This document shows, piece after piece, positions 1 to 9,059 of a stretch of DNA of 64,000 bases (the first letter of the stretch is position 1; each line of letters opens with the position of its first letter). A model generated the notes under the pieces. That model did no database searches. It was not told where the DNA came from and saw nothing but the letters and a program-made list of their open reading frames with translations. The stretch lies in the NCBI RefSeq assembly GCF_002812955.1, contig NZ_PFXK01000001.1:496001-560000 (forward strand), given 5' to 3'. Source of the stretch: Vibrio sp. HA2012. GTDB taxonomy: Bacteria; Pseudomonadota; Gammaproteobacteria; Enterobacterales; Vibrionaceae. The position numbers and the translations under genes were made by a program.

Positions 1-1490
1 GCAAGCAGCCCCATATTGGTATCCTGCACAGACTCCAGTACACTGATACTGGTGCTGGAGGTGACAGGCAGATCATTTGTACCGGTAATTGTAATAGTGA
101 TTTGATGCTCTGTTCCGTCATCCGAGGTGACAGTAAACACTTCCTGCTTCGTTTCATTAATAGCCAGATACTGGACATCCGCATTGGCTACGTTATACAC
201 CCAATGTCCAGTACTGTTTATGCTCAATGCCCCTAACTGAGCGCCATCACTCACCGTGGCATCATAAACGACACTGCTGGTGTCAAATACAGGACTATCA
301 TTCGTATCTGCATCTGTCACTGTAAGGTCACCACTATCACTTAAAGTAGGATTGCTGGCATCTTCCACAACGCCACCAGTATCATCACCGGAAATCACCG
401 CACCATCTTCCACACCGGTAATTGTGATAGTGATTTGATGCTCTGTGCCGTCATCAGAAGTGACGGTATAGATTTCCTGTTTCGTTTCATTAGCATCCAG
501 ATACTGGACATCCGCATTGGCTACGTTATACACCCAATGTCCGGTACTGTTTATGCTCAATACCCCTAACTGAGCGCCATCACTCGCTGTGGCATCATAA
601 ACAACACTGCTGGTGTCAAATACAGGACTATCATTCGTATCTGCATCTGTCACCGTAAGGTCACCACTATCACTTAAAGTAGGATTGCTGGCATCTTCCA
701 CAACTCCACCAGTATCATCACCGGAAATCACTGCACCATCTTCCACACCAGTAATTGTGATAGTGATTTGATGCTCTGTTCCGTCTGCTGTAGCAACAGT
801 AAATACTTCCTGTTTCGTTTCACCCACATCCAAATACTGCACAGCACTATTGGCAACGGTATAACTCCAGCTACCATTAGCGGTAATTATTAAACTGCCC
901 AAAACACCATCACTGGCACTCACACTGCCCGGAACAAAAACCGCTTCACCTTCATCTGGATCTGTCACGACCAGAAGACCCGTATCGGTCAGAAGTGGAT
1001 CACTGTCATCTTCAGTCACTGCGCCAGCATCATCACCGGAAACAGTCGCAGCTATCTGTGTTACAACATCCAGCAGACTTAAGCTTTGTGTTTCAGAGAG
1101 GCCTAATGTGCCAATACCTGAGGTATCATGAAAAGTACTTGCTATTGTGGAAAGACCATCCCGTTCAATGGTCCCTGACGTCGTTGGAGCAGATCCCGGA
1201 GTACCACCGGCCGCTGGTGCTATATCTTCAATTGCAGTCGGATCCTGTCCGCCTTCTAAAGCAGCAAACAGCTGTTCAAGATCATCATTACCTATAGAAT
1301 CAATCCCACCGGCCTGGTTAGCGATACCAACCTGAACATTCATGTCCGTTGTGACATCATGGTTACCGGCAGTAACAATGACTTCTCCCGGAGCTAATTC
1401 ACTGGGGCTATTGATAAACTTAAGATTACCATTAATATCTATCGCGATAAATTTGCCACTACCGGCAACATTAGCTAATACTATGTTCAT
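1..1490 (-). CDS. LapA-like giant adhesin, N-terminal part (open at left edge)
   Basis: The minus-strand frame runs from an ATG at 1490 to the left edge without a stop, giving at least 496 residues. An AAAGGA ribosome site lies about 8 nt upstream; an ATG 9 nt further up has no room for one. Residues 1-90 resemble the retention module of LapA/BpfA-type adhesins, including an LFAALEGGQDPT stretch followed by P92-A93-A94-G95. That is the class of site cut by LapG periplasmic proteases. After a linker come VCBS/Ig-like repeats containing SGDD, YTVANSAVQYLD and TEHQITITITG motifs, with a DNA period of 333 bp (111 residues). By family knowledge this is a type I secreted, surface-retained biofilm adhesin whose release is controlled by c-di-GMP. 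The C-terminal secretion signal, LapG and LapD are not in this window. The class is clear; total size and ligand are unknown. Confidence 0.88.
   Translation of the reverse strand, partial: MNIVLANVAGSGKFIAIDINGNLKFINSPSELAPGEVIVTAGNHDVTTDMNVQVGIANQAGGIDSIGNDDLEQLFAALEGGQDPTAIEDIAPAAGGTPGSAPTTSGTIERDGLSTIASTFHDTSGIGTLGLSETQSLSLLDVVTQIAATVSGDDAGAVTEDDSDPLLTDTGLLVVTDPDEGEAVFVPGSVSASDGVLGSLIITANGSWSYTVANSAVQYLDVGETKQEVFTVATADGTEHQITITITGVEDGAVISGDDTGGVVEDASNPTLSDSGDLTVTDADTNDSPVFDTSSVVYDATASDGAQLGVLSINSTGHWVYNVANADVQYLDANETKQEIYTVTSDDGTEHQITITITGVEDGAVISGDDTGGVVEDASNPTLSDSGDLTVTDADTNDSPVFDTSSVVYDATVSDGAQLGALSINSTGHWVYNVANADVQYLAINETKQEVFTVTSDDGTEHQITITITGTNDLPVTSSTSISVLESVQDTNMGLL
81..790 (-). 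repeat. Tandem 333-bp repeats inside the adhesin
   Basis: The same landmark, the codons for the end of one repeat and the linker to the next, begins at 81, 414 and 747 on the plus strand, exactly 333 bp apart. The copies at about 81-413 and 414-746 differ at only a few positions over their length, while the third, more N-terminal copy is clearly diverged. Near identity implies recent duplication or gene conversion, so copy number probably varies between strains and short-read assembly may collapse the array. Confidence 0.85.
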
Positions 1491-1954
1491 AATTTTCATC
1501 CTTTGCGTCCAAATAGATGAATGTATTTCCATTGGCACAAAGCCCACGAAAAACAGCCTACTATTATAGGTATTAGCTATAGCACCACTATAGTCAAAGT
1601 CATAAATACAAAATAATCCCTTAATTTACAAAAGGATTAGATGATAAAAATATTTATTAAACTTTCTTATCAGTTAACTCTGGTACTTTAGTTGTAATCT
1701 TCAATAAAAATTATTTTCTTGTGGAAAAATAAACAAAATGAGCATCTCAAATAAATACAAATACTATTTTTAAATGTATCAATAGTAAAACTATCCCTAA
1801 TTTTATTAATATCCACTTTGATTAATATACGTCTGCTTCCTACACTTTTTACATATTAATAAGTGTCTTCGAACACTATACGGAGATTTAGCCGCTGTAC
1901 TCTAAATCATAAAATGTGAACGAATTGCGGATTACAGACGCTGGGAGAATTGGT
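1491..1954. promoter_or_regulatory. Divergent intergenic region between adhesin and tolC-like gene
   Basis: This AT-rich stretch of about 460 bp separates the adhesin (leftward) from the outer-membrane channel gene (rightward), so it must carry both promoters. A TATAAT-like hexamer faces the adhesin near 1565. I see no gene, no RNA structure and no operator I can name. Co-control by a biofilm regulator is expected from the gene content but is not shown by the sequence. Confidence 0.5.
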
Positions 1955-3262
1955 TTGAAACGGACTCATCTAACCACACTTGCCTGTTTGATCGCGTTAA
2001 GCAGTACTCCAACGCTGGGACAAACACTGGAACAAGCGATAGCAATAACACTCGCCACCAACCCGGAAATAAAGGCTTCATTCAACGAGTATCAGAGTTA
2101 CGTCGAACGAAGTAATATTTCCCGTGGTGATTATCTGCCAAACCTGAACTTAGATGCAGGAATCGGGCATGAAGCCATCAATCCTGTTAATGGAGATAAT
2201 ACAGATTTAACCCGAAAAGAACTGACACTACGTTTAACCCAACTTATCTGGGATGGTAACCAGACTTTAAACGACATCAGCCGTACTGCTGCAGAAGCAG
2301 AATCTATGCGCGTACAACTGATTGCCGATGCTCAGGATAAGGCACTGGAAGTCACAGAGATCTATCTTGATGCCACAAAATCTTATGAAATACTTGCTCT
2401 GTCAGAAAAAAATCTCTCCGTACATAAAGAGATTTACCGCAATATCAAACGCCGGACGGATCAAGGTATCGATTCCACTGCCGATCTGACGCAAATAGAA
2501 ACCCGGTTGTCACGGGCACACAGTAATCTGCTTGCAGCACAAAATAATATGACTGATACACATACTCAGTTTACCCGTATCGTCGGACAAACACCTATGG
2601 GGTTAATTTTTCCAAGAGCTGATGAAACAGCTATTCCACTGACTCTACAAGATGCGGTTACACTGGCACATGAAAAACACCCGGTCATCGGAGTTGCCAC
2701 TGCTGATGTCGATGCAGCACGGCTGCAATACAAACAATCAAAAGGAGTTAACTACCCGACTTTTTCTATTGATGTGGCTCAAAGCTGGTATGACGACGCT
2801 GACGGTATTTCAGGCAATAGTGATGAATTCACGGCCATGCTACGCGTCAGCTATAACCTGCTGAATGGCGGTTCTGATATGGCTCAAGTCGATCAGATGG
2901 CATATATACTCAACCAGACTAAAGACTTACGTGATAAAGCTTATCGTAATGTTGAAGAAAGTCTTCGCCTTGCCTGGAGTGCTTTAGATTTGACCCTGCA
3001 GCAGAAAGAATTTCTGGCGGATCAGGTTGATTCAGCGGCAAAAACTGTTACCGGATATGAGAAACAGTTTCTTATTGGGCAGCGGACCCTACTTGATCTG
3101 CTGAATATGCAAAATGAACTTTTTGAAGCCCGGAAAGATTACATTGATGCCAAATATGACGAACAACTGGCGAAATACCGTGTACTGAATTCAACCGGAA
3201 TTTTATTGGAGTCCCTCTTAGTCGATATACCTGAAGAGTGGAATAAGAAGATGGATTACTAA
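1955..3262 (+). CDS. TolC-family outer-membrane channel of a type I secretion system (LapE/AggA-like)
   Basis: The product is about 435 residues. Its N-terminus (LKRTHLTTLACLIALSS, ending TLGQ) is a good signal peptide. The body has the duplicated helical pattern of TolC proteins (TLEQAIAITLATNPEIK near the start, LTLQDAVTLAHEKHPVI halfway), with repeated YN/NL strands. I placed the start at the TTG at 1955 because GGGAGA lies 6 nt upstream and the signal peptide then begins correctly. An in-frame GTG at 1916 adds 13 residues but has no ribosome site. The gene is divergent from the adhesin and 9 bp upstream of an ompA-like gene, the same neighbourhood as Shewanella aggA near bpfA. It probably exports the adhesin. 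The inner-membrane ABC and adaptor subunits are not visible here. Confidence 0.87.
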   Translation: MKRTHLTTLACLIALSSTPTLGQTLEQAIAITLATNPEIKASFNEYQSYVERSNISRGDYLPNLNLDAGIGHEAINPVNGDNTDLTRKELTLRLTQLIWDGNQTLNDISRTAAEAESMRVQLIADAQDKALEVTEIYLDATKSYEILALSEKNLSVHKEIYRNIKRRTDQGIDSTADLTQIETRLSRAHSNLLAAQNNMTDTHTQFTRIVGQTPMGLIFPRADETAIPLTLQDAVTLAHEKHPVIGVATADVDAARLQYKQSKGVNYPTFSIDVAQSWYDDADGISGNSDEFTAMLRVSYNLLNGGSDMAQVDQMAYILNQTKDLRDKAYRNVEESLRLAWSALDLTLQQKEFLADQVDSAAKTVTGYEKQFLIGQRTLLDLLNMQNELFEARKDYIDAKYDEQLAKYRVLNSTGILLESLLVDIPEEWNKKMDY

Positions 3263-3271
3263 GGAGCCGAT

Positions 3272-3883
3272 ATGAACTACTCAGCCTGTTTTATTGTGCT
3301 GCTTACCGTCTGTACTTTTTCCACCGTCGCAGCAGAAGATGAATACCGTTACATGGATCCTCCCGTAGCCAATCAGATTGCCGACCTGATGGATGATGAC
3401 TCCGATGGAGTTATTAATGCCAGAGATCTTTGCACCGAAACCCCGAATGGGGCAGAGATTAATAATGATGGCTGCGAAAAGTACAAGGATGATATGGAAG
3501 ACTGGGATCTAAAGGTTCTATTTGCCCATGATTCATCAAAAATTAATCCTGTATTTATGAACGAACTCGGATCCATGGTTGATTTTCTAAATAAATACCC
3601 GGAAACCTCTATCGAATTACAAGGACATGCCAGCATAGTGGGTGAACCGGATTACAATCAAGCCCTGTCTGAACGGCGAGCCCAAAAAGTCCAGGCAACT
3701 CTTATCTCCATGGGCATTTCACCCGAGCGGGTTAAAATGGTCGGATTCGGAGAGATGGTTACAGACAGAGAGGGAGAATCGCCGGTTGCACATGCAGTTA
3801 ACCGCAGAGTTGTTGCTACGGTCGTCGGCTTCGATCACGATTTGATCAAGGAATGGACCGTTTTTACCAGCCGGCCTAAATAG
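3272..3883 (+). CDS. OmpA-family peptidoglycan-associated outer-membrane protein
   Basis: The product is 203 residues with a signal peptide (MNYSACFIVLLTVCTFSTVAA). A short calcium-binding-like stretch follows (MDDDSDGVINARDLC, thrombospondin type 3 style). The C-terminal OmpA domain, roughly residues 85-190, has the motif LQGHASIVG, then ALSERRAQKVQ and AVNRRVVATVVG. AAGGAG lies just upstream of the ATG and the tolC-like stop is 9 bp before it, so the two are co-transcribed. OmpA-like proteins accompany several LapA/BpfA-type loci; a role in anchoring the secretion machine to peptidoglycan is inferred from that context. A hairpin follows at 3904-3930. Confidence 0.85.
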   Translation: MNYSACFIVLLTVCTFSTVAAEDEYRYMDPPVANQIADLMDDDSDGVINARDLCTETPNGAEINNDGCEKYKDDMEDWDLKVLFAHDSSKINPVFMNELGSMVDFLNKYPETSIELQGHASIVGEPDYNQALSERRAQKVQATLISMGISPERVKMVGFGEMVTDREGESPVAHAVNRRVVATVVGFDHDLIKEWTVFTSRPK

Positions 3884-3903
3884 AACATTTTGAAACAATA
3901 ACG

Positions 3904-3930
3904 TAACAGGGGCTCAGAAAGCCCCTGTTA
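3904..3930. terminator. Hairpin between convergent ompA-like and chemoreceptor genes
   Basis: An 11-bp perfect stem (TAACAGGGGCT with its complement) closes a 5-base loop. The T tract is poor on both strands. It sits between two convergent genes and could serve both. Confidence 0.6.
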
Positions 3931-3932
3931 AA

Positions 3933-5951
3933 TTACAGAACATATTTATGCAACATTGCCTGCTGCTCACCCGCTATTTCAGCAACCTGCTCCGAGTTTT
4001 CAATCATCGAATCCAGTTGAAGCTTGGTGTGATGACCTTGTTCGGTAATATGAGAAATGCTTTCACTCACATTTGCTGTTGCTCGTTCCTGTTCTTCTGT
4101 AGCCACAGAAACCTGCTCTACCCGTTGTTTGATATGATTAATAGCCTGTTCAATATTGTCAAAAGTGGTTTTAACCTGCTCATTAACATCCATTGCCGCC
4201 ACCATTTCTGCCCTGCTTTCGGCGACCGATATCTTAGATTGTTGGGCAGCAAGAACCAGTTCTGTCATCATGCCGCGGATACTTTCTGTTTGCTTACTGG
4301 TATCACTGGCCAGCTTACGAACCTCATCAGCTACCACTGCAAAGCCCCGCCCCTGTTCACCCGCTCGGGCAGCTTCTATTGCAGCATTTAAAGCCAGCAG
4401 ATTAGTACTATCAGCAATGCCACTAATCATCTCAACCATCGCACTGATCTGGCCTACATTTTTATCCAGTTTATCCATTGACTCTTCATTACCGGACAAT
4501 ATTCTCTCCAGAGACTCCAGTCGTGCTGTATTTTGTCCAATCACCTGAGTTCCCTCTCCGGCAAAATCGACCGCAATCTGGGATTCTGCATAAGACTCAC
4601 TGGTTACCTGAGCAATTTCTCTGATCGCACTTTCTAGTTGTCCTACTGTTGTTACAATACTTGCTAATGAATCATTTTGAGCAGAAAGACTGCTATCTGT
4701 CTGCTCTGCTGCCGTATAACTTATCTCTGCCGTCTGGTACAGAGTCTCACAGTTTCGGGTTACCAGAGAGATAGATTCATGAGTAGATTCAATCACCTGA
4801 TTTAATTTCACAGCGATTTCCTGCATTTCCTGCGGGCCGACCTGCGCTGCTTTCTCAACCAGATTATGTTCTGTAAGCAGGCCAAGCTGATGGGTTATAT
4901 TTTTCAGACCTTTTTTTATCCATACGCTTAAAAATACCCCGGAACCGATCACCAGTCCTACCATAACCAGAGAACTGAATATAGATATCCAGGAAATATT
5001 AACAATAGTCTGACTCACTCCGGCTTCCCTATCTGCAATAAGATGTTCAGCTGAACGGGAAATCTCATTGAGTAAGGCTATCGTCTCATCCGCAAAAACA
5101 GCCGCTTCTGACAATTCCTGACGCTGAACGGAAAACAGTTCTAAACGAGTCATCACCAGTTGCAGAATTCCATCAGAGCCAACCCCTTCCCTTACCATGT
5201 CATAAGGGGCTGTCAGGCTAGCAAATTCTTTGACATCCGGATGCCATTCTGAAAAATCATCAAAAGCAAGTTCAATTCCGGAAATATTCGTTCTGATATT
5301 ACGATAATCCTGTTGTGCTTTTTCCAGATCCGTTTGCATCAGCAGAGAAAGAAACGAACGTTCCATTGCACTGGCATTCGCGACAAAACGGTTTGCTGCA
5401 TCCGTTGATTCAGGATTATCCTGAGCCAAAAACAGTGCCACCCGACTCATTTCCGGCCCAATAGAAGCCAATCCATATTTAAACCCCTGGAGCTCTTCAT
5501 CCAGTTTCTGCTGCATATGTATATTTTCAAACTGGTTTTGCAGCAATATTGAAGAAACCTCCTTCAGGTGAGTCAGTTTATCTTGCAGAAGCGCTCTCTG
5601 CTCCGTTGTAACAGTATCTGTAAAGCGGTCAAATTGATTCAGATCAGCAGACACTGCGTCTGACAGTCCCCGAATAGATTCCATCACAGACGTCAGTTCT
5701 TCACTGGTACGAGCGAGCAGTCCCCGGTTGAGTAACTTTACTTCCTGCAACACATTCTGAGTCAACCGGGCATTATTCATTGCTAACGGCAGTGCCTTTT
5801 TAGACAGTTGGGAAAACCCCTCCCCGACCTTATTGATCCCTCTGGCAGTTATAACAGATTGTGCTAGCACAAGCAGGATGATTGCGATAAAAATGACACT
5901 CAGCGTTTGCGTCAGCGACAGTGGAAATTTCTTAGTCAGATTATTACTCAT
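3933..5951 (-). CDS. Methyl-accepting chemotaxis protein with a long periplasmic helical sensor
   Basis: The product is 672 residues. TM1 is near residues 12-34 and TM2 near 320-342. Between them lies about 285 residues of predominantly helical periplasmic region rich in Leu, Gln and Glu; I recognise no Cache domain in it. A HAMP-like segment and a signalling domain follow, with the conserved hairpin [20 protein letters not shown] near residue 520. I chose ATG 5951 (MSNNLTKKF) over an in-frame TTG 12 nt upstream; neither has a strong ribosome site. It signals to CheA/CheW at the inner membrane. No C-terminal CheR-docking pentapeptide is evident (the end is LHKYVL). The ligand is unknown. Confidence 0.9.
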   Translation of the reverse strand: MSNNLTKKFPLSLTQTLSVIFIAIILLVLAQSVITARGINKVGEGFSQLSKKALPLAMNNARLTQNVLQEVKLLNRGLLARTSEELTSVMESIRGLSDAVSADLNQFDRFTDTVTTEQRALLQDKLTHLKEVSSILLQNQFENIHMQQKLDEELQGFKYGLASIGPEMSRVALFLAQDNPESTDAANRFVANASAMERSFLSLLMQTDLEKAQQDYRNIRTNISGIELAFDDFSEWHPDVKEFASLTAPYDMVREGVGSDGILQLVMTRLELFSVQRQELSEAAVFADETIALLNEISRSAEHLIADREAGVSQTIVNISWISIFSSLVMVGLVIGSGVFLSVWIKKGLKNITHQLGLLTEHNLVEKAAQVGPQEMQEIAVKLNQVIESTHESISLVTRNCETLYQTAEISYTAAEQTDSSLSAQNDSLASIVTTVGQLESAIREIAQVTSESYAESQIAVDFAGEGTQVIGQNTARLESLERILSGNEESMDKLDKNVGQISAMVEMISGIADSTNLLALNAAIEAARAGEQGRGFAVVADEVRKLASDTSKQTESIRGMMTELVLAAQQSKISVAESRAEMVAAMDVNEQVKTTFDNIEQAINHIKQRVEQVSVATEEQERATANVSESISHITEQGHHTKLQLDSMIENSEQVAEIAGEQQAMLHKYVL

Positions 5952-6067
5952 TATTCTATACAAATCGGCTCAATATATACGGCTGCATCGATATTACAGA
6001 GAGTATGTGACACATTTATTTCACTTTAACTGACCATTTTTTAAACTGGACATGCATAAAACCTACA

Positions 6068-6562
6068 ATGAAGAAAACAATCATATCGGCGATATTACTA
6101 TCTCTCACCGGATGTTCTGGACAACAAAATAACGCTTACACAAAAGACAACGAAATTTCACTAAAAGCTCAAAATGACGACAATAAAGAACACGCATTCC
6201 CTTTTACACAGCAATATTCTAAGTGGAAAGGAACACCTTATTTATATGGAGGGTCAACCCGATCAGGCATAGATTGCTCAGCTTTTGTGCAATCTGTATT
6301 TTTAGAGGCTCAACAACTCATTCTTCCCCGGACAACGAAGGCACAAAGCCAGCTTGGAAGTAAAGTGGCGCTAGAGAATCTCCAGAGCGGAGATTTAGTC
6401 TTCTTCAAGACCTCAGCAAAAGAAAGGCATGTAGGGATCTATATCGACAATGAAAAATTTATGCATGCTTCAACATCGAAAGGTGTCATAATCTCCCGGC
6501 TGGATAATCCATACTGGATGTCTGTTTTCTGGCAGGCCCGCAGGATCAAATCCTCAGACTAA
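6068..6562 (+). CDS. NlpC/P60-family lipoprotein (Spr/MepS-like peptidoglycan hydrolase)
   Basis: The product is 164 residues with a lipoprotein signal (MKKTIISAILLSLTGC), so it is probably lipidated at Cys16. The NlpC/P60 domain has the catalytic triad pattern: C70 in GIDCSAFVQ, H121 in RHVGIYI and H133 in FMHAST. The size fits the small Spr/MepS group of cell-wall endopeptidases, which cut the D-iGlu-mDAP bond or peptide crosslinks. It stands alone between a leftward chemoreceptor and a leftward small gene. The family is certain; the exact bond cut is not. Confidence 0.9.
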   Translation: MKKTIISAILLSLTGCSGQQNNAYTKDNEISLKAQNDDNKEHAFPFTQQYSKWKGTPYLYGGSTRSGIDCSAFVQSVFLEAQQLILPRTTKAQSQLGSKVALENLQSGDLVFFKTSAKERHVGIYIDNEKFMHASTSKGVIISRLDNPYWMSVFWQARRIKSSD

Positions 6563-6566
6563 CCGG

Positions 6567-6938
6567 TTAATCATAAGTCGCAACAGCACTATCAAATAAA
6601 TTCTTCAGCAATGCCACATATTCATCAAGAAAGATGATCTGTTCATTGGTTGCTCTTTTGTTCCAGACACCTGCCAATACTTCCCCCAGATCCTCAACCA
6701 CAGAATCTGTTTCTTTCAGTAACTTAAAACGAACGCTGGAATGGAGATCCGGGTTTTGTTCAAAAACGGCCATAATATTAGTCGCAATCATATCCGTTGC
6801 AACATCCTCTACCGTTTCTGCCCCCGTATCCCCTTCCATAGTAAATACATCCAGGTTCATCGTCAGATGTTCTATGAGAGCCAAGTATCCGTCTGTATCT
6901 ACAACCACTATTACCACTCCGATGAAAGCCAGCAACAA
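6567..6938 (-). CDS. Small protein of unknown function, start uncertain
   Basis: I do not recognise this family. The frame encodes up to 123 residues with a hydrophobic start (LLLAFIGVVIVVVD, probably a membrane or signal segment) and then a soluble helical acidic part (EDLGEVLAGVWNKRATNEQ). No ATG exists in frame: the first candidates are two consecutive TTG codons at 6938 and 6935, and the frame is closed upstream by a TGA at 6962. A parallel frame just upstream begins ATGGCTTGTATATGG, so a small indel may have separated the true start from the body. Codon use looks coding. It is either a TTG-started gene or a recent pseudogene. Confidence 0.45.
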   Translation of the reverse strand: MLLAFIGVVIVVVDTDGYLALIEHLTMNLDVFTMEGDTGAETVEDVATDMIATNIMAVFEQNPDLHSSVRFKLLKETDSVVEDLGEVLAGVWNKRATNEQIIFLDEYVALLKNLFDSAVATYD

Positions 6939-7098
6939 GTCGCCATATACAAGCCATGTTCACTATCTGGGGCGACTTTTCTTTAATAATTAAATTTATA
7001 CTAAATCATTGGCCGGAATGTTGCCACCTATTGACCCGAGTTTATTCTGCAAATATGACTATCTTCAATTAGCTGTGATTTATCACCACAGCCAACAA

Positions 7099-8082
7099 CT
7101 ATAAAACAGAAGCAGACTGAACCTGCTCAGAGTAAACAGATGTTTGGTTGCGTCCCGATGTCTTAGACTGGTAAAGTGCTTTATCTGCACTTTCCAGCCA
7201 TTCGTGATAAGTTGAAAAGGAAGGGGTAAACTCACTGACTCCCAGACTGATCGTATATTGAACACGGCACTCTTCCGTTTCCACCACCGTCGTTTCTATA
7301 CGTTTTCTCAACCTTTCTGCAAAATACAGAGCCTGATCCGCCGTTGTATCGGGGAGAAGAATCGTAAATTCTTCCCCACCGTAACGTCCACAGAAATCAG
7401 AATGGCGTGCCGTCTTTTTAAGCATTGCAGATGTCCGGCGAATGACTTCATCTCCGACACCATGCCCATAGGTATCATTGACTCGTTTAAAGTAATCAAT
7501 ATCAAAAATAACCAGAGAACTGGACTGACAGCTCACCGACAGATTATCAAACTCTTCTCTGAGACATTTTTCCCAATGTGCCCGGTTAAATAACCCTGTT
7601 AATCCATCCATCCGGCTTATCAGAGAAAGCTGATGATTCGATTCCCGCAAATGAATTTTACTTTTAGCAATATCAGAAACATCCTGTAGCATAATACACA
7701 GATGTGAGACTTCTCCGGTCAGTGACTTTAATGGTGTGATCACCATATTCTGATACATAGTAGTCAGGCCATGAGAAACCGGTGAGTAATTTTTAAACTC
7801 AAAGACACAGGGGCGATCTTCCCAATTAGAAAAACCCCGAGTGTTCAGTTTGGCACATGTCTGAAGCTTTGCCTTTAACCAGTCTTCAGGAAGTGAAGGA
7901 CAAACTTCAAACAGATTTTTATCCATAATCGACTCAGAACCTATTCCGCTATAATTCTGCATAAAACTATTCCAGAGGCAGACATTATACTTTCTGTCGA
8001 CAACGACCAGCCCAACATCGATGGTTCCCATCACCTGAAGTGCCCAGTGAAAATCGGCAATATTTAACGATATATCCGACAT
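7099..8082 (-). CDS. PAS-GGDEF diguanylate cyclase
   Basis: The product is 327 residues with no membrane segment. A PAS-like sensor occupies about residues 10-130 (GLVVVDRKYNVCLWN, then ITPLKSLTGEVSHLCIMLQDVSD). The GGDEF domain follows (DGLTGLFNRAHWE, IFDIDYFKRVNDTYGHGVGD, RYGGEEF, ALYQSKTSGRN). The GGEEF signature predicts active c-di-GMP synthesis. RHSD lies five residues before it, matching the inhibitory RxxD site, so product feedback is likely. The start ATG shares one base with the stop of the upstream REC-CheC-like gene (TGATG), so translation is coupled and the two proteins probably act as one signalling unit. Confidence 0.92.
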   Translation of the reverse strand: MSDISLNIADFHWALQVMGTIDVGLVVVDRKYNVCLWNSFMQNYSGIGSESIMDKNLFEVCPSLPEDWLKAKLQTCAKLNTRGFSNWEDRPCVFEFKNYSPVSHGLTTMYQNMVITPLKSLTGEVSHLCIMLQDVSDIAKSKIHLRESNHQLSLISRMDGLTGLFNRAHWEKCLREEFDNLSVSCQSSSLVIFDIDYFKRVNDTYGHGVGDEVIRRTSAMLKKTARHSDFCGRYGGEEFTILLPDTTADQALYFAERLRKRIETTVVETEECRVQYTISLGVSEFTPSFSTYHEWLESADKALYQSKTSGRNQTSVYSEQVQSASVL

Positions 8083-9059
8083 CAGAAGTTCTCCATGAGT
8101 TGATAGATCACCTTAACCGAAGAAGAGCTAAGCAGAAAAAGAACTTCACATTCGAAATCCAGCTCTTCTGCAAAATAGGTATATTCAATCGCAAACGCAG
8201 ACTCTTCAACATTATGCATACTGGCGTATTCCTGGCTTTTTTTATCCATAATCACAGGCTGACGCAAAAAAAATGGAATCATCAACTGATGTGCCAATGA
8301 ATTCAGATAAGAAGATACAAGCAGGTTTGACACATTAAGCAATGTCTCATAATCATTTGATTCGGACTGCGCAAATCCCAGACGTTTTCCCAGAGTAGCA
8401 ATACCTTTACCCCTCATACACACCAGAGATTCTCCGTAAATCCCCCCTCCGACAAAACGTTGTGCTACAGCATACAGCCCCTTGCGACTCATGGAATCTT
8501 CAATGGTCATTTTTAACTCACCGGGATCCAGCTCTCCGACAGCAGGAATAGGTAGTTGGATAAACTCACCAATATGGTCTGAAATAATAGCAGCGCTCTG
8601 GCCCAGAGCAATGTTGGTCAGTTCCCTGAATTTACTGATTGCATCAATAGTAATCCGGGACGCAGTTGTATGGTTTGCTTTTCGCTCTACAGATACCGGG
8701 TGTCCAGATCCCAGGCGGTCCACTAAAGAAAGAACCTGTTCACTGCAAAATGGCTTCTCAATGAATTCGGTCACTCCCAGTGTAAGGCAGCGCTTTTGTG
8801 CTTCTTTCTGCACGTCTCCGGAAATAACAACTATATGTGTGGAATAATGGTTTACAGGCAGACTCTCAAGGACTTCAAACCCATCCATAACGGGCATTGT
8901 TAAATCCAAAAACAGTAAATCTATATCTGTTTTTTGCAGCCGTTTCAGAGCTTCCCTTCCATCTTCTGCAAAATAGACTTCCAGCCCGCTGTATACTTCC
9001 AGAGTACGGGCCAGTGATCTGCGTGCTAATGCTGAATCATCACATATTAATATGTTCAT
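8082..9059 (-). CDS. Response regulator fused to a CheC-like phosphatase domain
   Basis: The product is 325 residues. An N-terminal receiver domain (about 1-115) has the acidic pair D7/D8, phosphoacceptor D52 in LFLDLTMPVMDG and K102 in FIEKPF. A CheC/CheX-like domain spans about 138-315. It keeps the full phosphatase signature S-x3-E-x2-N-x22-P, seen as S142, E146, N149 and P172. In CheC proteins this motif dephosphorylates CheY-P. The receiver may therefore switch a built-in phosphatase, or the phosphatase may act on its own receiver. It is overlapped by the downstream diguanylate cyclase gene, so the output may concern c-di-GMP as well as flagellar switching. The kinase is unknown. Confidence 0.87.
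   Translation of the reverse strand: MNILICDDSALARRSLARTLEVYSGLEVYFAEDGREALKRLQKTDIDLLFLDLTMPVMDGFEVLESLPVNHYSTHIVVISGDVQKEAQKRCLTLGVTEFIEKPFCSEQVLSLVDRLGSGHPVSVERKANHTTASRITIDAISKFRELTNIALGQSAAIISDHIGEFIQLPIPAVGELDPGELKMTIEDSMSRKGLYAVAQRFVGGGIYGESLVCMRGKGIATLGKRLGFAQSESNDYETLLNVSNLLVSSYLNSLAHQLMIPFFLRQPVIMDKKSQEYASMHNVEESAFAIEYTYFAEELDFECEVLFLLSSSSVKVIYQLMENF

Noticed and set aside
1500..1590. A GGACGCAAAGG string on the minus strand before the adhesin start recalls the c-di-GMP riboswitch core.
   Set aside because: The other conserved elements of that riboswitch (the CACGCACAGGGCAAAC segment and the receptor helix) are absent; the match is a short chance one overlapping the ribosome site.
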